Origin: a virus | DNA length: 64,000 nucleotides | Virus record (IMG/VR): IMGVR_UViG_3300032240_001991 | Coordinates: 159,128-223,127 of that record | Strand: one strand, 5' to 3' | In this document: piece after piece, positions 34,035-41,083 of the stretch | How the letters are laid out: each line of letters starts with the position of its first letter | Numbering within the stretch: the first letter of the stretch is position 1 | Translations under genes and position numbers: made by a program | Notes under the pieces: model-generated | What the model was told of the DNA's origin: nothing | What the model saw: only the letters and a program-made list of their open reading frames with translations | Database searches by the model: none

Positions 34035-34117
34035 GCGAGTGTGGTGGAACGGTATACACGACGGTCTTAGAAGCCGTTGCCTACGGCGTGGAGGTTCAAA
34101 TCCTCTCACTCGCACCA
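34035..34117 (+). tRNA. tRNA-Leu(UAG)
   Basis: Acceptor GCGAGTG/CACTCGC, anticodon loop CTTAGAA in ACGGT/GCCGT, class II variable arm, encoded ACCA. Confidence 0.92.
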
Positions 34118-34123
34118 AGTTAT

Positions 34124-34197
34124 GCGGAGTTGGCATATGGGTTGTGCTCAAGCCTTCCAAGCTTGCTAAACGGGTTCGAGTCCCGTACTCCGCTCCA
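34124..34197 (+). tRNA. tRNA-Gly(UCC)
   Basis: Acceptor GCGGAGT/ACTCCGC, anticodon loop CTTCCAA in CAAGC/GCTTG, encoded TCCA. Confidence 0.92.
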
Positions 34198-34206
34198 GAT
34201 TTAAAT

Positions 34207-34282
34207 GGCCTCGTAGCTCAGTGGATAGAGCAGTAGCCTTCTAAGCTATTGGTCGCAGGTTCAAATCCTGCCGAGGTCGCCA
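34207..34282 (+). tRNA. tRNA-Arg(UCU)
   Basis: Acceptor GGCCTCG/CGAGGTC, anticodon loop CTTCTAA in TAGC/GCTA, encoded GCCA. Confidence 0.92.
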
Positions 34283-34292
34283 GTTATAAAAG

Positions 34293-34364
34293 TTTTAGGA
34301 TGCCTACAGCAAATAAAAAATCAAACTTTGAAATTTGAAAAATGCGCATCCTGTTTTATTTTGC
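34293..34364 (+). repeat. Flank-repeat element, copy 2 (short core)
   Basis: The same left and right repeats as at 32495-32623, here pairing as AGGATGC/GCATCCT with TTTTATTTT after the stem. The core is AT-rich with a TCAAA/TTTGA hairpin and no tRNA part. It may act as a terminator-like or small RNA element. tRNA-Trp starts at its 3' end. Confidence 0.7.
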
Positions 34365-34436
34365 CGGATTGGTATAATGGTATTACAGCGGTCTCCAAAA
34401 CCGTTAACGGGGGTTCAATTCCCTCATCCGGTGCCA
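34363..34436 (+). tRNA. tRNA-Trp(CCA)
   Basis: Acceptor GCCGGAT/ATCCGGT, anticodon loop CTCCAAA in GCGGT/ACCGT, T-loop TTCAATT, encoded GCCA. Confidence 0.92.
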
Positions 34437-34444
34437 GACTTAAA

Positions 34445-34452
34445 AATAAATA
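34445..34452 (+). promoter_or_regulatory. Late-type promoter box
   Basis: AATAAATA lies 4 nt before the GTG at 34457; no ribosome-binding site lies between. Confidence 0.45.
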
Positions 34453-34456
34453 ATTT

Positions 34457-35161
34457 GTGAATAACATAATTTCAGAAGGACTAGAATATAACACCAATAT
34501 TGGATTAAATTATTCTTTCTTATACATGGAAGTTCCTAAGGTATGTTGCACAGTAATTAAAAGAACCCTTCAAAAAATAGAAGGTTGCGAAAAAGATATA
34601 AGCGAAATCCCAATAAAAAGTATGACGACATTAAAAGGAATAAGCAATTCTGGAATGTCTTTTCATGATATATTTCATTCTAAAAAATTATTTAAATTTA
34701 CATTTATCAGGAATCCTTATACACGAATTTTATCTTGCTACCTTGATAAAATTCAATCAAAAAACATTGTGCCTGATTCGCAACAATATCACGAATATTA
34801 CGATGCTTTAAATTTAGATTTTAATAAAGAAATTTCTTTTAAAGAATTTTTACTAGCTCTTAAAAAAGACGAAAATTTAACTAAAAATACGCATTGGACT
34901 CCGCAGTTTCTTTTAATTAAAGATTCTAGAATTTCCTATGATTTTATAGGTAGATTTGAAAATTTTGAAAATGATTTTAAATTTGTATTAGAACAGATTG
35001 GAAAGCCAGACGCAATTATAGCAAATCATTTTCCTGAAAAAATTAGGACTAATGCTAACTTCAGGATAAAAGAATTCTACGGAGAGACAGAAAAAGCCTT
35101 AGTTTCTGAACTTTACGAATGTGATTTTCGTAGATACAATTATTCAATAGACAGTATTTAA
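34457..35161 (+). CDS. Sulfotransferase-family protein
   Basis: A 234-aa protein from a GTG start. FLYMEVPKVCCTVIKRTLQ (about residues 22-40) resembles the 5'-phosphosulfate loop of PAPS-dependent sulfotransferases, and FTFIRNPYTRILSCYLDK is the 3'-phosphate-binding RNPxxR segment of the Sulfotransfer_2 type. FIGRFENFENDF follows as in that family. It probably sulfates a surface carbohydrate, using host PAPS. No PAPS synthesis genes are visible. Confidence 0.82.
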   Translation: MNNIISEGLEYNTNIGLNYSFLYMEVPKVCCTVIKRTLQKIEGCEKDISEIPIKSMTTLKGISNSGMSFHDIFHSKKLFKFTFIRNPYTRILSCYLDKIQSKNIVPDSQQYHEYYDALNLDFNKEISFKEFLLALKKDENLTKNTHWTPQFLLIKDSRISYDFIGRFENFENDFKFVLEQIGKPDAIIANHFPEKIRTNANFRIKEFYGETEKALVSELYECDFRRYNYSIDSI

Positions 35162-35168
35162 AAAGTAC

Positions 35169-35197
35169 TTGACTTTTGCATGGTAAAAGAATATAAT
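35169..35197 (+). promoter_or_regulatory. Sigma70-like promoter
   Basis: TTGACT, 17-nt spacer, TATAAT. It lies 11 nt before tRNA-Gln. Confidence 0.8.
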
Positions 35198-35208
35198 AAG
35201 TTAACAAT

Positions 35209-35282
35209 TGAGGGTTCGTCTAAAGGTAGGACCGCGGTCTTTGAAGCCGCTTATCGTGGTTCGAATCCACGACCCTCAACCA
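35209..35282 (+). tRNA. tRNA-Gln(UUG)
   Basis: Acceptor TGAGGGT/ACCCTCA, anticodon loop CTTTGAA in GCGGT/GCCGC, encoded ACCA. Confidence 0.92.
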
Positions 35283-35290
35283 AATTATTA

Positions 35291-35298
35291 AATAAATA
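35291..35298 (+). promoter_or_regulatory. Late-type promoter box
   Basis: AATAAATA lies 7 nt before tRNA-Ala; it may transcribe the tRNA pair late. Confidence 0.35.
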
Positions 35299-35305
35299 TG
35301 TTCAC

Positions 35306-35379
35306 GGGGATGTAAGCTAACGGGAAACTGGCGCGTTTGCATCGCGCACTTGAGGGTTCGATTCCCTCCATCTCCACCA
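35306..35379 (+). tRNA. tRNA-Ala(UGC)
   Basis: Acceptor GGGGATG/CATCTCC, anticodon loop TTTGCAT in GCGCG/CGCGC, encoded ACCA. Confidence 0.92.
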
Positions 35380-35388
35380 ATCAATTGT

Positions 35389-35462
35389 TGCGCGGTAGTA
35401 GAACGGCACTACGCTGGGCTCATAATCCGGAGAACTTGGTTCAACTCCAAGCTGCGCTACCA
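35389..35462 (+). tRNA. tRNA-Met(CAU), possibly initiator
   Basis: Acceptor TGCGCGG/CTGCGCT leaves positions 1 and 72 unpaired (T-T), a feature of bacterial initiators. Anticodon loop CTCATAA, G-rich stem CTGGG/TCCGG, encoded ACCA. Confidence 0.8.
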
Positions 35463-35470
35463 TTTTAATA

Positions 35471-36385
35471 ATGAAAATACTTTATACTAGACATATAGAT
35501 ACTAATCAAGAAAAACGAATGCAACAGGACTATCTTTGTGATGTTGTTATTCACGGCTTACGGAGTTTAGGAGAAGAAGTTATAGATGTACCAAGACTTT
35601 GGTACATGTATAAAAATGAGTTTGGTTCTGGAAAGAATAACCTAAACGATCTCTATGGAAGGGGGTTTACTATTTTTGCAACCCTAGACGAAGATTTAAT
35701 AGATCGCACAGATATAGAATTAAAAATTCGTAATCGATATTTTGATCTTATTGTTATTGCTAGAATAGATTACGGAACACCTTATCTATCTTTAATTTTA
35801 GAAAATTATCCGCCATCAAAAATTATAATACTTGATGGACAGGATTCTGAAAAAATTTACTCTACGTATCTAACAACTTGCGGAACTTACTTCAAAAGAG
35901 AATTAAGGTTTTCTGATCCGCATATTTTTCCAATTTCTTTTGCTTTTCCTAAAGAAAAAATTCAACAGGTAAATTATAATAAATCTAAAATAATTTCTCA
36001 AATTAAACCAAACTATAATAGATCTTATCTATTTGATAACGAAAAAGATTATTATAATGAGTATAACGAATCTCTATTTGCTTATACACAATGTAAAGTA
36101 GGTTGGGACGTCATGAGACATTACGAAATCATGGCTTGTAGATCTATTCCTATATTTTATGGTATAGATGTCTGTCCAGAATATACTTGTACTACATTGC
36201 CAAAAAAAGAGTTGTTAGAAATTTTAAATAAACACCTTCAAGATGGGTTTGATTGGTTTACCCAAAATCTAAGTTACTGTTACGAAATGGAAGAAAAGAT
36301 ACATCAACATTTCTTAAAACATTGCACTACAGAAGTATTAGCAAAATATATCTTAGATACTCATTTTAGTAGAGTTAAATTATGA
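35471..36385 (+). CDS. GT-B-like putative glycosyltransferase, tandem copy 1
   Basis: A 304-aa protein starting MKILYTRHIDTNQEKRM. GWDVMRHYEIMACRSIPIFY matches the C-terminal donor-binding pattern of CgeB/exostosin-like proteins. It shares long stretches with the next gene, for example VPRLWYMYK versus VPQLWYMYK and an identical EEKIHQHFLKHCTTE tail. It overlaps its paralogue by 4 nt. The sugar and acceptor are unknown. Confidence 0.6.
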   Translation: MKILYTRHIDTNQEKRMQQDYLCDVVIHGLRSLGEEVIDVPRLWYMYKNEFGSGKNNLNDLYGRGFTIFATLDEDLIDRTDIELKIRNRYFDLIVIARIDYGTPYLSLILENYPPSKIIILDGQDSEKIYSTYLTTCGTYFKRELRFSDPHIFPISFAFPKEKIQQVNYNKSKIISQIKPNYNRSYLFDNEKDYYNEYNESLFAYTQCKVGWDVMRHYEIMACRSIPIFYGIDVCPEYTCTTLPKKELLEILNKHLQDGFDWFTQNLSYCYEMEEKIHQHFLKHCTTEVLAKYILDTHFSRVKL

Positions 36386-37281
36386 AGATTTTAATTACAC
36401 GAAACTGGGTTGATCGATACCAAGATTACCTTTCAGATTCAATATTTCATGGGCTTAAAAGTCTAGGTGAAGAAGTTGTAGATGTACCGCAACTATGGTA
36501 CATGTATAAAGATGAGTTTACTTCTGGAAAGCGTAGTTTAGTTAACGACGTATATGGCAGAGGATTTACTTTGTATTCCTCAATAGATTCTGACAATGTT
36601 GATCGAACAGACATAGAACATAAAATACGATCTAGCTACTTTGATATCATCATCTGTTCAAGAGCTGAGTTGCCAGGACCTTATTATTATCAAATGCTAG
36701 AGTCATATCCGCACAATAAAATTATAGTTTTAGATGGTACTGATGAAACTCATCTTTGTGATCAAAATCTTTTAGGGAAAGCAACATATTTTAAAAGAGA
36801 AAATGTTCATCCTTATAATAGATCTGTACATCCTATTTCTTTTTCTTTCCCAAAAGAAAAAATTCAAAAACCTAATTTTAATAAATCAAAAATGATGGCT
36901 GCTCCTGATCCTAGAGCAGCTTCTTCTTTTTCTTTTTTTAAAGAAGAAGATTATTACAATGAATATAATAAATCTTGCTTTGGAGTAACAATAAAAAAAG
37001 GCGGATGGGACTGTATGCGACATTACGAAATTATGGGTTCGAGAGCCATACCTTTATTTTTAGATATAGATCATTGCCCTAATAGTATTCTAACTACGTT
37101 ACCTAAAAAAGAATTATTTGACATTTTAACTGTATGCCGAGAGAAAGGCGGCGATTGGATTAAAGAAAACATGGATTATTATTATGAAATGGAAGAAAAG
37201 ATACATCAACATTTCTTAAAACACTGTACTACAGAAGAATCGGCAAAATATATGTTAGATATTCATCTTAAAAATCGTTGA
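36382..37281 (+). CDS. GT-B-like putative glycosyltransferase, tandem copy 2
   Basis: A 299-aa paralogue of the preceding protein, starting MKILITRNWVDRYQDYL, with GGWDCMRHYEIMGSRAIPLF near residue 210. The identical C-terminal stretch and even shared DNA (36286-36335 versus 37188-37237 region) show recent duplication. Its TGA stop forms part of a downstream -35 box. Confidence 0.6.
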   Translation: MKILITRNWVDRYQDYLSDSIFHGLKSLGEEVVDVPQLWYMYKDEFTSGKRSLVNDVYGRGFTLYSSIDSDNVDRTDIEHKIRSSYFDIIICSRAELPGPYYYQMLESYPHNKIIVLDGTDETHLCDQNLLGKATYFKRENVHPYNRSVHPISFSFPKEKIQKPNFNKSKMMAAPDPRAASSFSFFKEEDYYNEYNKSCFGVTIKKGGWDCMRHYEIMGSRAIPLFLDIDHCPNSILTTLPKKELFDILTVCREKGGDWIKENMDYYYEMEEKIHQHFLKHCTTEESAKYMLDIHLKNR

Positions 37282-37305
37282 CATTTTTTTATATGAATAT
37301 ATAAT
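37278..37305 (+). promoter_or_regulatory. Sigma70-like promoter, -35 containing a stop codon
   Basis: TTGACA, 16-nt spacer, TATAAT. The TGA inside TTGACA is the stop of the preceding gene. It lies 18 nt before tRNA-Ser(GCU). Confidence 0.8.
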
Positions 37306-37323
37306 TGTTAAATAAATTGTTAA

Positions 37324-37412
37324 GGAAGGTTGGCTGAGCGGTTAAAGCAGCAGGTTGCTAACCTGCCGTCCCTAATAGGGGCGCATAGGTTCGAATCCTA
37401 TACCTTCCGCCA
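37324..37412 (+). tRNA. tRNA-Ser(GCU)
   Basis: Acceptor GGAAGGT/ACCTTCC, anticodon loop TTGCTAA in GCAGG/CCTGC, class II variable arm, encoded GCCA. Confidence 0.93.
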
Positions 37413-37432
37413 TATTTTTTAAAGGAAACTTT

Positions 37433-37618
37433 GTGTACAAACCAACAGCAAGTTATAAAATGTCTTCAGAATCTAAGCGTCTTCTTTCAAAGATTCAGGA
37501 CCCGCATGAGAGGGGAGAAACGAAGCGTTTGATTATTCAAGCGGATATGCATTATCAATCTCGTTCTCGAGTTCGTAGCGGACGAGAAATTAAGTCTGGT
37601 GAGACCGACACAGAGTAA
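37433..37618 (+). CDS. Small basic phage protein (61 aa)
   Basis: GTG start with AAAGGAAA upstream. The product is rich in Arg, Lys and Ser (ESKRLLSKIQDPHERGETKR) with no Cys or membrane segment. Function unknown; a nucleic-acid-binding role is possible from charge alone. Confidence 0.6.
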   Translation: MYKPTASYKMSSESKRLLSKIQDPHERGETKRLIIQADMHYQSRSRVRSGREIKSGETDTE

Positions 37619-37630
37619 ATAAAGATATAT

Positions 37631-37706
37631 GCCCACTTAGCACAGCTGGTAGTGCAACTGATTTGTAATCAGTAGGTCGGGAGTTCGAATCTCTCAGTGG
37701 GCACCA
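37631..37706 (+). tRNA. tRNA-Thr(UGU), copy 2
   Basis: Acceptor GCCCACT/AGTGGGC, anticodon loop TTTGTAA in ACTGA/TCAGT, encoded ACCA. Its arms differ from the Thr(UGU) at 15068, so it is not a recent duplicate. Confidence 0.92.
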
Positions 37707-37767
37707 ATCGCGACGGCTCCAATGTCGTTAATATTGGCGCATTCTTGGATGCGAGAAAAGTCCTTAG

Positions 37768-37899
37768 AATTTAAGATTACTTTGTCCTAATTGCCATAGT
37801 CAAACAGAAAATTTTGGCAGTAAAGGTCAAGGTAATAGATATAAAAAATTTACAAAGAGAAATAGTTATTTGCAAAAATACAAAGCCTCGTTAGTTTAA
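37768..37899 (+). pseudogene. HNH endonuclease C-terminal remnant
   Basis: A 43-codon open stretch directly after a TAG reads NLRLLCPNCHSQTENFGSKG and continues with a basic tail. The NLR(L/I)LCPNCHSQT segment is typical of the zinc-binding end of HNH homing endonucleases. The catalytic N-terminal part is absent and there is no start codon. It runs into the first bases of tRNA-Val. It looks like the leftover of a homing endonuclease in a tRNA cluster. Confidence 0.75.
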
Positions 37900-37958
37900 T
37901 GGTAAAACTCTGCTTTTACACGGCAGCTACGGCAGTTCAATTCTGTCACGAGGTACCA
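37885..37958 (+). tRNA. tRNA-Val(UAC)
   Basis: Acceptor GCCTCGT/ACGAGGT, anticodon loop TTTACAC in CTGCT/GGCAG, encoded ACCA. Confidence 0.9.
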
Positions 37959-37963
37959 AGATT

Positions 37964-38040
37964 CGGGAAGTAGCTCAGCTTGGTAGAGCACCTGCTTTGG
38001 GAGCAGGGTGTCGCAGGTTCGAATCCTGTCTTCCCGACCA
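37964..38040 (+). tRNA. tRNA-Pro(UGG)
   Basis: Acceptor CGGGAAG/CTTCCCG, anticodon loop TTTGGGA in CCTGC/GCAGG, encoded ACCA. Confidence 0.93.
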
Positions 38041-38056
38041 ATTATAAGGAAACAAT

Positions 38057-38749
38057 ATGTCGTTAGAAAGATTACCCGGAGTAAGTTATGTGTGGCACGA
38101 AAGAGACATCTTTACTGTAGTTTACAATAATGGACAATGGGGTAACGGAGTTACCCTGCCTAAAAGCGGAATTGGATCTACCCTTTGGTATACTGAAAAT
38201 CTCCGTAAAGAATTACCAAATTTATTAGAAAAATATAATTTAAAAAGAATATACGATGCACCATGTGGTGATATGACATGGATGCCCCTAGTATTAGAAT
38301 CTACTCATTATGAGCAATACATAGGAGCAGATATTGTATCAACACTTATCCAAGATATGAGAGATAAGTTTGACAACGATAAATGGTCATTTAGAGTTAA
38401 TAATATCTGCAATGATCGTTTTCCGGACGCAGATGTTTGGTTTTGTAGAGATTGTTTGTTTCACTTAACTAACGAGAATATTCTTAAGGCCCTCAAAAAT
38501 TTTGTTAATTCTTCTATTCCTTACATACTAACAACTTCACATTGTTTTGATACCGTTGGACCAGATAACGTAGTATTTCAGGAAAATCAAGACGGATTAA
38601 ACGGCGATTACAGATTGTTAAATCTAACAGCTAGCCCGTGGAATTTTTCAGAACCGTTAGCTAAAATAGACGATACGTATGAAGGGTTTTCTAAAAGATA
38701 CATGGGTCTTTGGACAAGAGAAAGTGTTGCTAAAGCTCTAAATCTATAA
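38057..38749 (+). CDS. Class I SAM-dependent methyltransferase
   Basis: A 230-aa protein. RIYDAPCGDMTWMPLVL is the SAM-binding motif I (DAPCG.G-like), YIGADIVSTLI the second motif, and ADVWFCRDCLFHLTNENIL the catalytic-face region. AAGGAAAC ribosome site before the ATG. Similar stand-alone enzymes occur in phage glycan loci. The acceptor is unknown. Confidence 0.75.
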   Translation: MSLERLPGVSYVWHERDIFTVVYNNGQWGNGVTLPKSGIGSTLWYTENLRKELPNLLEKYNLKRIYDAPCGDMTWMPLVLESTHYEQYIGADIVSTLIQDMRDKFDNDKWSFRVNNICNDRFPDADVWFCRDCLFHLTNENILKALKNFVNSSIPYILTTSHCFDTVGPDNVVFQENQDGLNGDYRLLNLTASPWNFSEPLAKIDDTYEGFSKRYMGLWTRESVAKALNL

Positions 38750-38755
38750 TAAATA
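38748..38755 (+). promoter_or_regulatory. Late-type promoter box
   Basis: AATAAATA overlaps the stop of the methyltransferase gene and precedes the 38796 gene, with AAGGAG between. Confidence 0.45.
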
Positions 38756-38795
38756 CTTTAGTGTTAAGTTAACACAAATAAAAAGGAGATTTACA

Positions 38796-39002
38796 ATGGA
38801 AACTCTAAAAGGTGCGGTAAAGTCAAAAACAGTTTGGTTAGGTGTATTAGTAGCTGCTCTTTCAGCTCTTCAGTCTGGACTAAATGGAGTAGGTATTACT
38901 CCTGAACAACTAGGTGTTGTTGGCCCGCTTCTAGGTGTTGTAATTGTTTGGTTACGTTCTATAACAACTGGGTCTTTAGCTGATAAGAACACATCTAAAT
39001 AA
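38796..39002 (+). CDS. Small membrane protein, holin-like
   Basis: A 68-aa protein with two hydrophobic parts (VWLGVLVAALSALQSGL and QLGVVGPLLGVVIVWL) around a short NGVGITPEQ turn. The pattern resembles small phage holins and host-type channel-forming proteins. A strong AAGGAG site lies upstream and a terminator directly downstream, so it is its own unit. Confidence 0.6.
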   Translation: METLKGAVKSKTVWLGVLVAALSALQSGLNGVGITPEQLGVVGPLLGVVIVWLRSITTGSLADKNTSK

Positions 39003-39020
39003 TTTGAGTTTACTGCTATT

Positions 39021-39058
39021 AAAGGGTTAGATCGCAAGGTCTAACCCTTTATTTGTTT
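39021..39058 (+). terminator. Rho-independent terminator
   Basis: AAAGGGTTAGA (39021-39031) pairs perfectly with TCTAACCCTTT (39040-39050); ATTTGTTT follows. Confidence 0.88.
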
Positions 39059-39061
39059 ATT

Positions 39062-39137
39062 GCCCCTGTAACTTAACGGATAGAGTGCTTGGCTTCGAAC
39101 CAAGAAGTTGTGGGTTCAAATCCTGCCAGGGGCGCCA
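39062..39137 (+). tRNA. tRNA-Arg(UCG)
   Basis: Acceptor GCCCCTG/CAGGGGC, anticodon loop CTTCGAA in CTTGG/CCAAG, encoded GCCA. Confidence 0.92.
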
Positions 39138-39143
39138 TAAATA
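39136..39143 (+). promoter_or_regulatory. Late-type promoter box overlapping tRNA CCA
   Basis: CATAAATA shares its first two bases with the CCA of tRNA-Arg and ends 4 nt before the ATG at 39148. Confidence 0.45.
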
Positions 39144-39147
39144 CAAG

Positions 39148-39606
39148 ATGCGTATTACAGAAATACTAGAAGGTAAATTTGATTATTCAGTAAAGGATTA
39201 TGAAAACGTACCTTTTGATCCTACAGATTCGTCTGGTCGACTAAGTGTGGGAATTAGTTCAAAAAATCCTAACTTAGGACCTCACGAAGGCAAGATACTA
39301 AACTTAATGCTTAAAGGTATGAAGCCTGCTGCTGTTATTACACAAAAAGAATTAAATCAATATTTTGCTCCTTACATACATGCAAAGAAAATTGTTCTAA
39401 TTGGTCCTTTTCCTATTACTAGAGGAACACAAACAGACTTTATTGTAACTCTGCCTGGAGAGGAATGGAGAGGCCGCAAATTATCAAAGATTTGGCCAAA
39501 ATTACACGCTGCTACTGATCCTAAAGAAATTAAATTGATACATGCTAAAATTGGAAAACTCTTAGGCTATCCAAAAGAATCAATCAGACATTTCATTGAT
39601 AAATAA
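39148..39606 (+). CDS. Phage protein of unknown function (152 aa)
   Basis: Starts MRITEILEGKFDYSV; the longer frame from 39085 would begin inside tRNA-Arg and is rejected. A mixed alpha/beta protein with a GPFPITRGTQTDFIVTLPG stretch and a basic C-terminus. MRITEILE-type starts are frequent in phage small proteins. No family is certain. Confidence 0.55.
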   Translation: MRITEILEGKFDYSVKDYENVPFDPTDSSGRLSVGISSKNPNLGPHEGKILNLMLKGMKPAAVITQKELNQYFAPYIHAKKIVLIGPFPITRGTQTDFIVTLPGEEWRGRKLSKIWPKLHAATDPKEIKLIHAKIGKLLGYPKESIRHFIDK

Positions 39607-39728
39607 TCTCGCCATCCAACCTTTCGGTATAGGACAAGTAGTATGACTACGGCGTATGCAGGGATCTAGAGACAGTGCGCACTGTTCTACGATTGACGAA
39701 CCGAACCAACACTTTTAAGGAGACCTAA
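39607..39728 (+). promoter_or_regulatory. Leader region of the speD-like gene
   Basis: A non-coding stretch of about 120 nt with a perfect palindrome (ACAGTGCGCACTGT) that can form a hairpin, then AAGGAGA before the ATG. No promoter of either class is obvious. Confidence 0.35.
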
Positions 39729-40088
39729 ATGGCTGTTTACTGGGGATATCATTTGATGCTGGATTGCTCGGGTTGCAACGATAATATAAAAGATCGTGAG
39801 CAAATTTATCGTTTTACCAAAGAATTAGTTAAGCGCATCGACATGACTGCTTTTGGCGAACCAATTATTGAATTTTTGCTTCCTGGTGATCCAAAAGAAG
39901 GTTACAGCTTAATGCAGCTCATTACCACCAGTAATATTTGTGCACATTTTGTTAACCCTGACAATACTGCCTACATCGATATTTTTAGTTGCAAAGATTA
40001 TAATATAGAAGAAGCCAAGGCTGTAGTCTCTGAATTTTTTGCTCCAACTAAAATGAGAACTAATTACATTACCCGCAATGCTGATTAA
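39729..40088 (+). CDS. speD: S-adenosylmethionine decarboxylase-like protein
   Basis: A 119-aa protein of the length of bacterial class 1B SpeD. WGYHLMLDCSGC near the start, GYSLMQLITTSNICAHF in the middle and TAYIDIFSCKDYNIEEA near the end follow the family order. In known SpeD, self-cleavage at the Glu-Ser of an ESH triplet makes the pyruvoyl cofactor; here the triplet reads TSN, so activity is uncertain. SpeD supplies decarboxylated SAM for polyamines and also occurs in T4-like cyanophages. Confidence 0.7.
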   Translation: MAVYWGYHLMLDCSGCNDNIKDREQIYRFTKELVKRIDMTAFGEPIIEFLLPGDPKEGYSLMQLITTSNICAHFVNPDNTAYIDIFSCKDYNIEEAKAVVSEFFAPTKMRTNYITRNAD

Positions 40089-40094
40089 CGTATA

Positions 40095-40172
40095 GCTCCT
40101 ATCGTCTAGACGGGCCCAGGACTTTCGATTCTCAGTCGGATAACACAGGTTCGAATCCTGTTAGGAGCACCA
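40095..40172 (+). tRNA. tRNA-Glu(CUC)
   Basis: Acceptor GCTCCTA/TAGGAGC, anticodon loop TTCTCAG in TTCGA/TCGGA, T-loop TTCGAAT, encoded ACCA. Confidence 0.85.
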
Positions 40173-40179
40173 AAGATAA

Positions 40180-40809
40180 ATGGAAAACAAGTATATACTG
40201 TTTGATATAGGAGCAAATACTGGAACCGATAGCTTGGAAAAAACTAAGCTTAATCCTTATGTTGAAACATATGCTTTTGAACCAACTCCTTATCTAACCC
40301 AATACCTAGCATGGCACAGTAAAGAATTCTCTAATAGATACCATATCATTCCGCACGCTGTTAGTAACTTTGACGGAATTTCTAAGTTTAATATTGGAAT
40401 TGACTGGGGTTGCAGTTCTTTAAATGAAATTAGTGATAACATCAACGAAATATGGCCTGGGTGGCCCGGTGGGCCAGAATTTCGTACAATAGAAATCATT
40501 GACGTTGGAGTAATTAGATTAGATACCTGGTTTAGAAGAAATAATTTAAACATTGATAAAATTGATTTCTTTCATTGCGACACGCAAGGCAGTGATTTAA
40601 AAGTCCTTCAAGGAATGGGAGATTATATAGAGCTTATTCAAGAAGGAGTAGTAGAGTGTGCTAGAGACGAAAATTCTAAATTATATAAAGAAAACCATAC
40701 TGAACAAGAAATGATTGAATTTTTGTTTTCAAAAGGGTTTGACATTCCTAGAAGAGAATGGAATGACCAATATGGTTGCGAAATTAATGTATTCTTTAAA
40801 AAACGATAA
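40180..40809 (+). CDS. FkbM-family methyltransferase
   Basis: A 209-aa protein. YILFDIGANTGTDSLEK is motif I, VETYAFEPTP the ribose-binding acidic end of strand 2, and IDFFHCDTQGSDLKVLQGM the FkbM signature (D.QG.(E/D)...L.G). These enzymes O-methylate sugars and small molecules. It begins 7 nt after tRNA-Glu with no clear ribosome site. Confidence 0.85.
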   Translation: MENKYILFDIGANTGTDSLEKTKLNPYVETYAFEPTPYLTQYLAWHSKEFSNRYHIIPHAVSNFDGISKFNIGIDWGCSSLNEISDNINEIWPGWPGGPEFRTIEIIDVGVIRLDTWFRRNNLNIDKIDFFHCDTQGSDLKVLQGMGDYIELIQEGVVECARDENSKLYKENHTEQEMIEFLFSKGFDIPRREWNDQYGCEINVFFKKR

Positions 40810-40813
40810 TTTC

Positions 40814-40842
40814 TTGACATAATAGCAAGTATGATATATACT
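40814..40842 (+). promoter_or_regulatory. Sigma70-like promoter
   Basis: TTGACA, 17-nt spacer, TATACT, followed by AAGGAG and the ATG at 40865. Confidence 0.8.
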
Positions 40843-40864
40843 ATATACATTCTAAGGAGTTTAA

Positions 40865-41083
40865 ATGAGTAAGGGAAGTCGAGCAAGGCCACTATCAGTT
40901 TCTCAGGCAGAATTTGATAAGAACTGGGAAGAAATTTTTGGAGGAATGGGTTCTTGCCCTTGCGGCCGTAGCCCAATTAAACAGTGTGTAGGGTGGCACA
41001 ATCTTAACGAAGAACAACTGGCTAGAGCAAAAGAAAACTGGGATAAAAGAGAAAAGTTACGTAATGACAAGAGTTGTAGTTAA
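40865..41083 (+). CDS. Small Cys/His-containing protein
   Basis: A 72-aa protein with GSCPCGRSPIKQCVGWH, a possible CxC...C...H zinc site, inside a charged helical chain. It is first in an operon with the cytidylyltransferase and kinase genes; its end overlaps the next start by 20 nt. Function unknown. Confidence 0.6.
   Translation: MSKGSRARPLSVSQAEFDKNWEEIFGGMGSCPCGRSPIKQCVGWHNLNEEQLARAKENWDKREKLRNDKSCS

Noticed and set aside
34039-34236. Open frame over tRNA-Leu, Gly and Arg
   Set aside because: Same reason: tRNA sequence read in frame.
32495-34364. CRISPR array from the repeated flanks
   Set aside because: Only two copies, unequal left and right repeats, about 1.8 kb apart, no cas genes.
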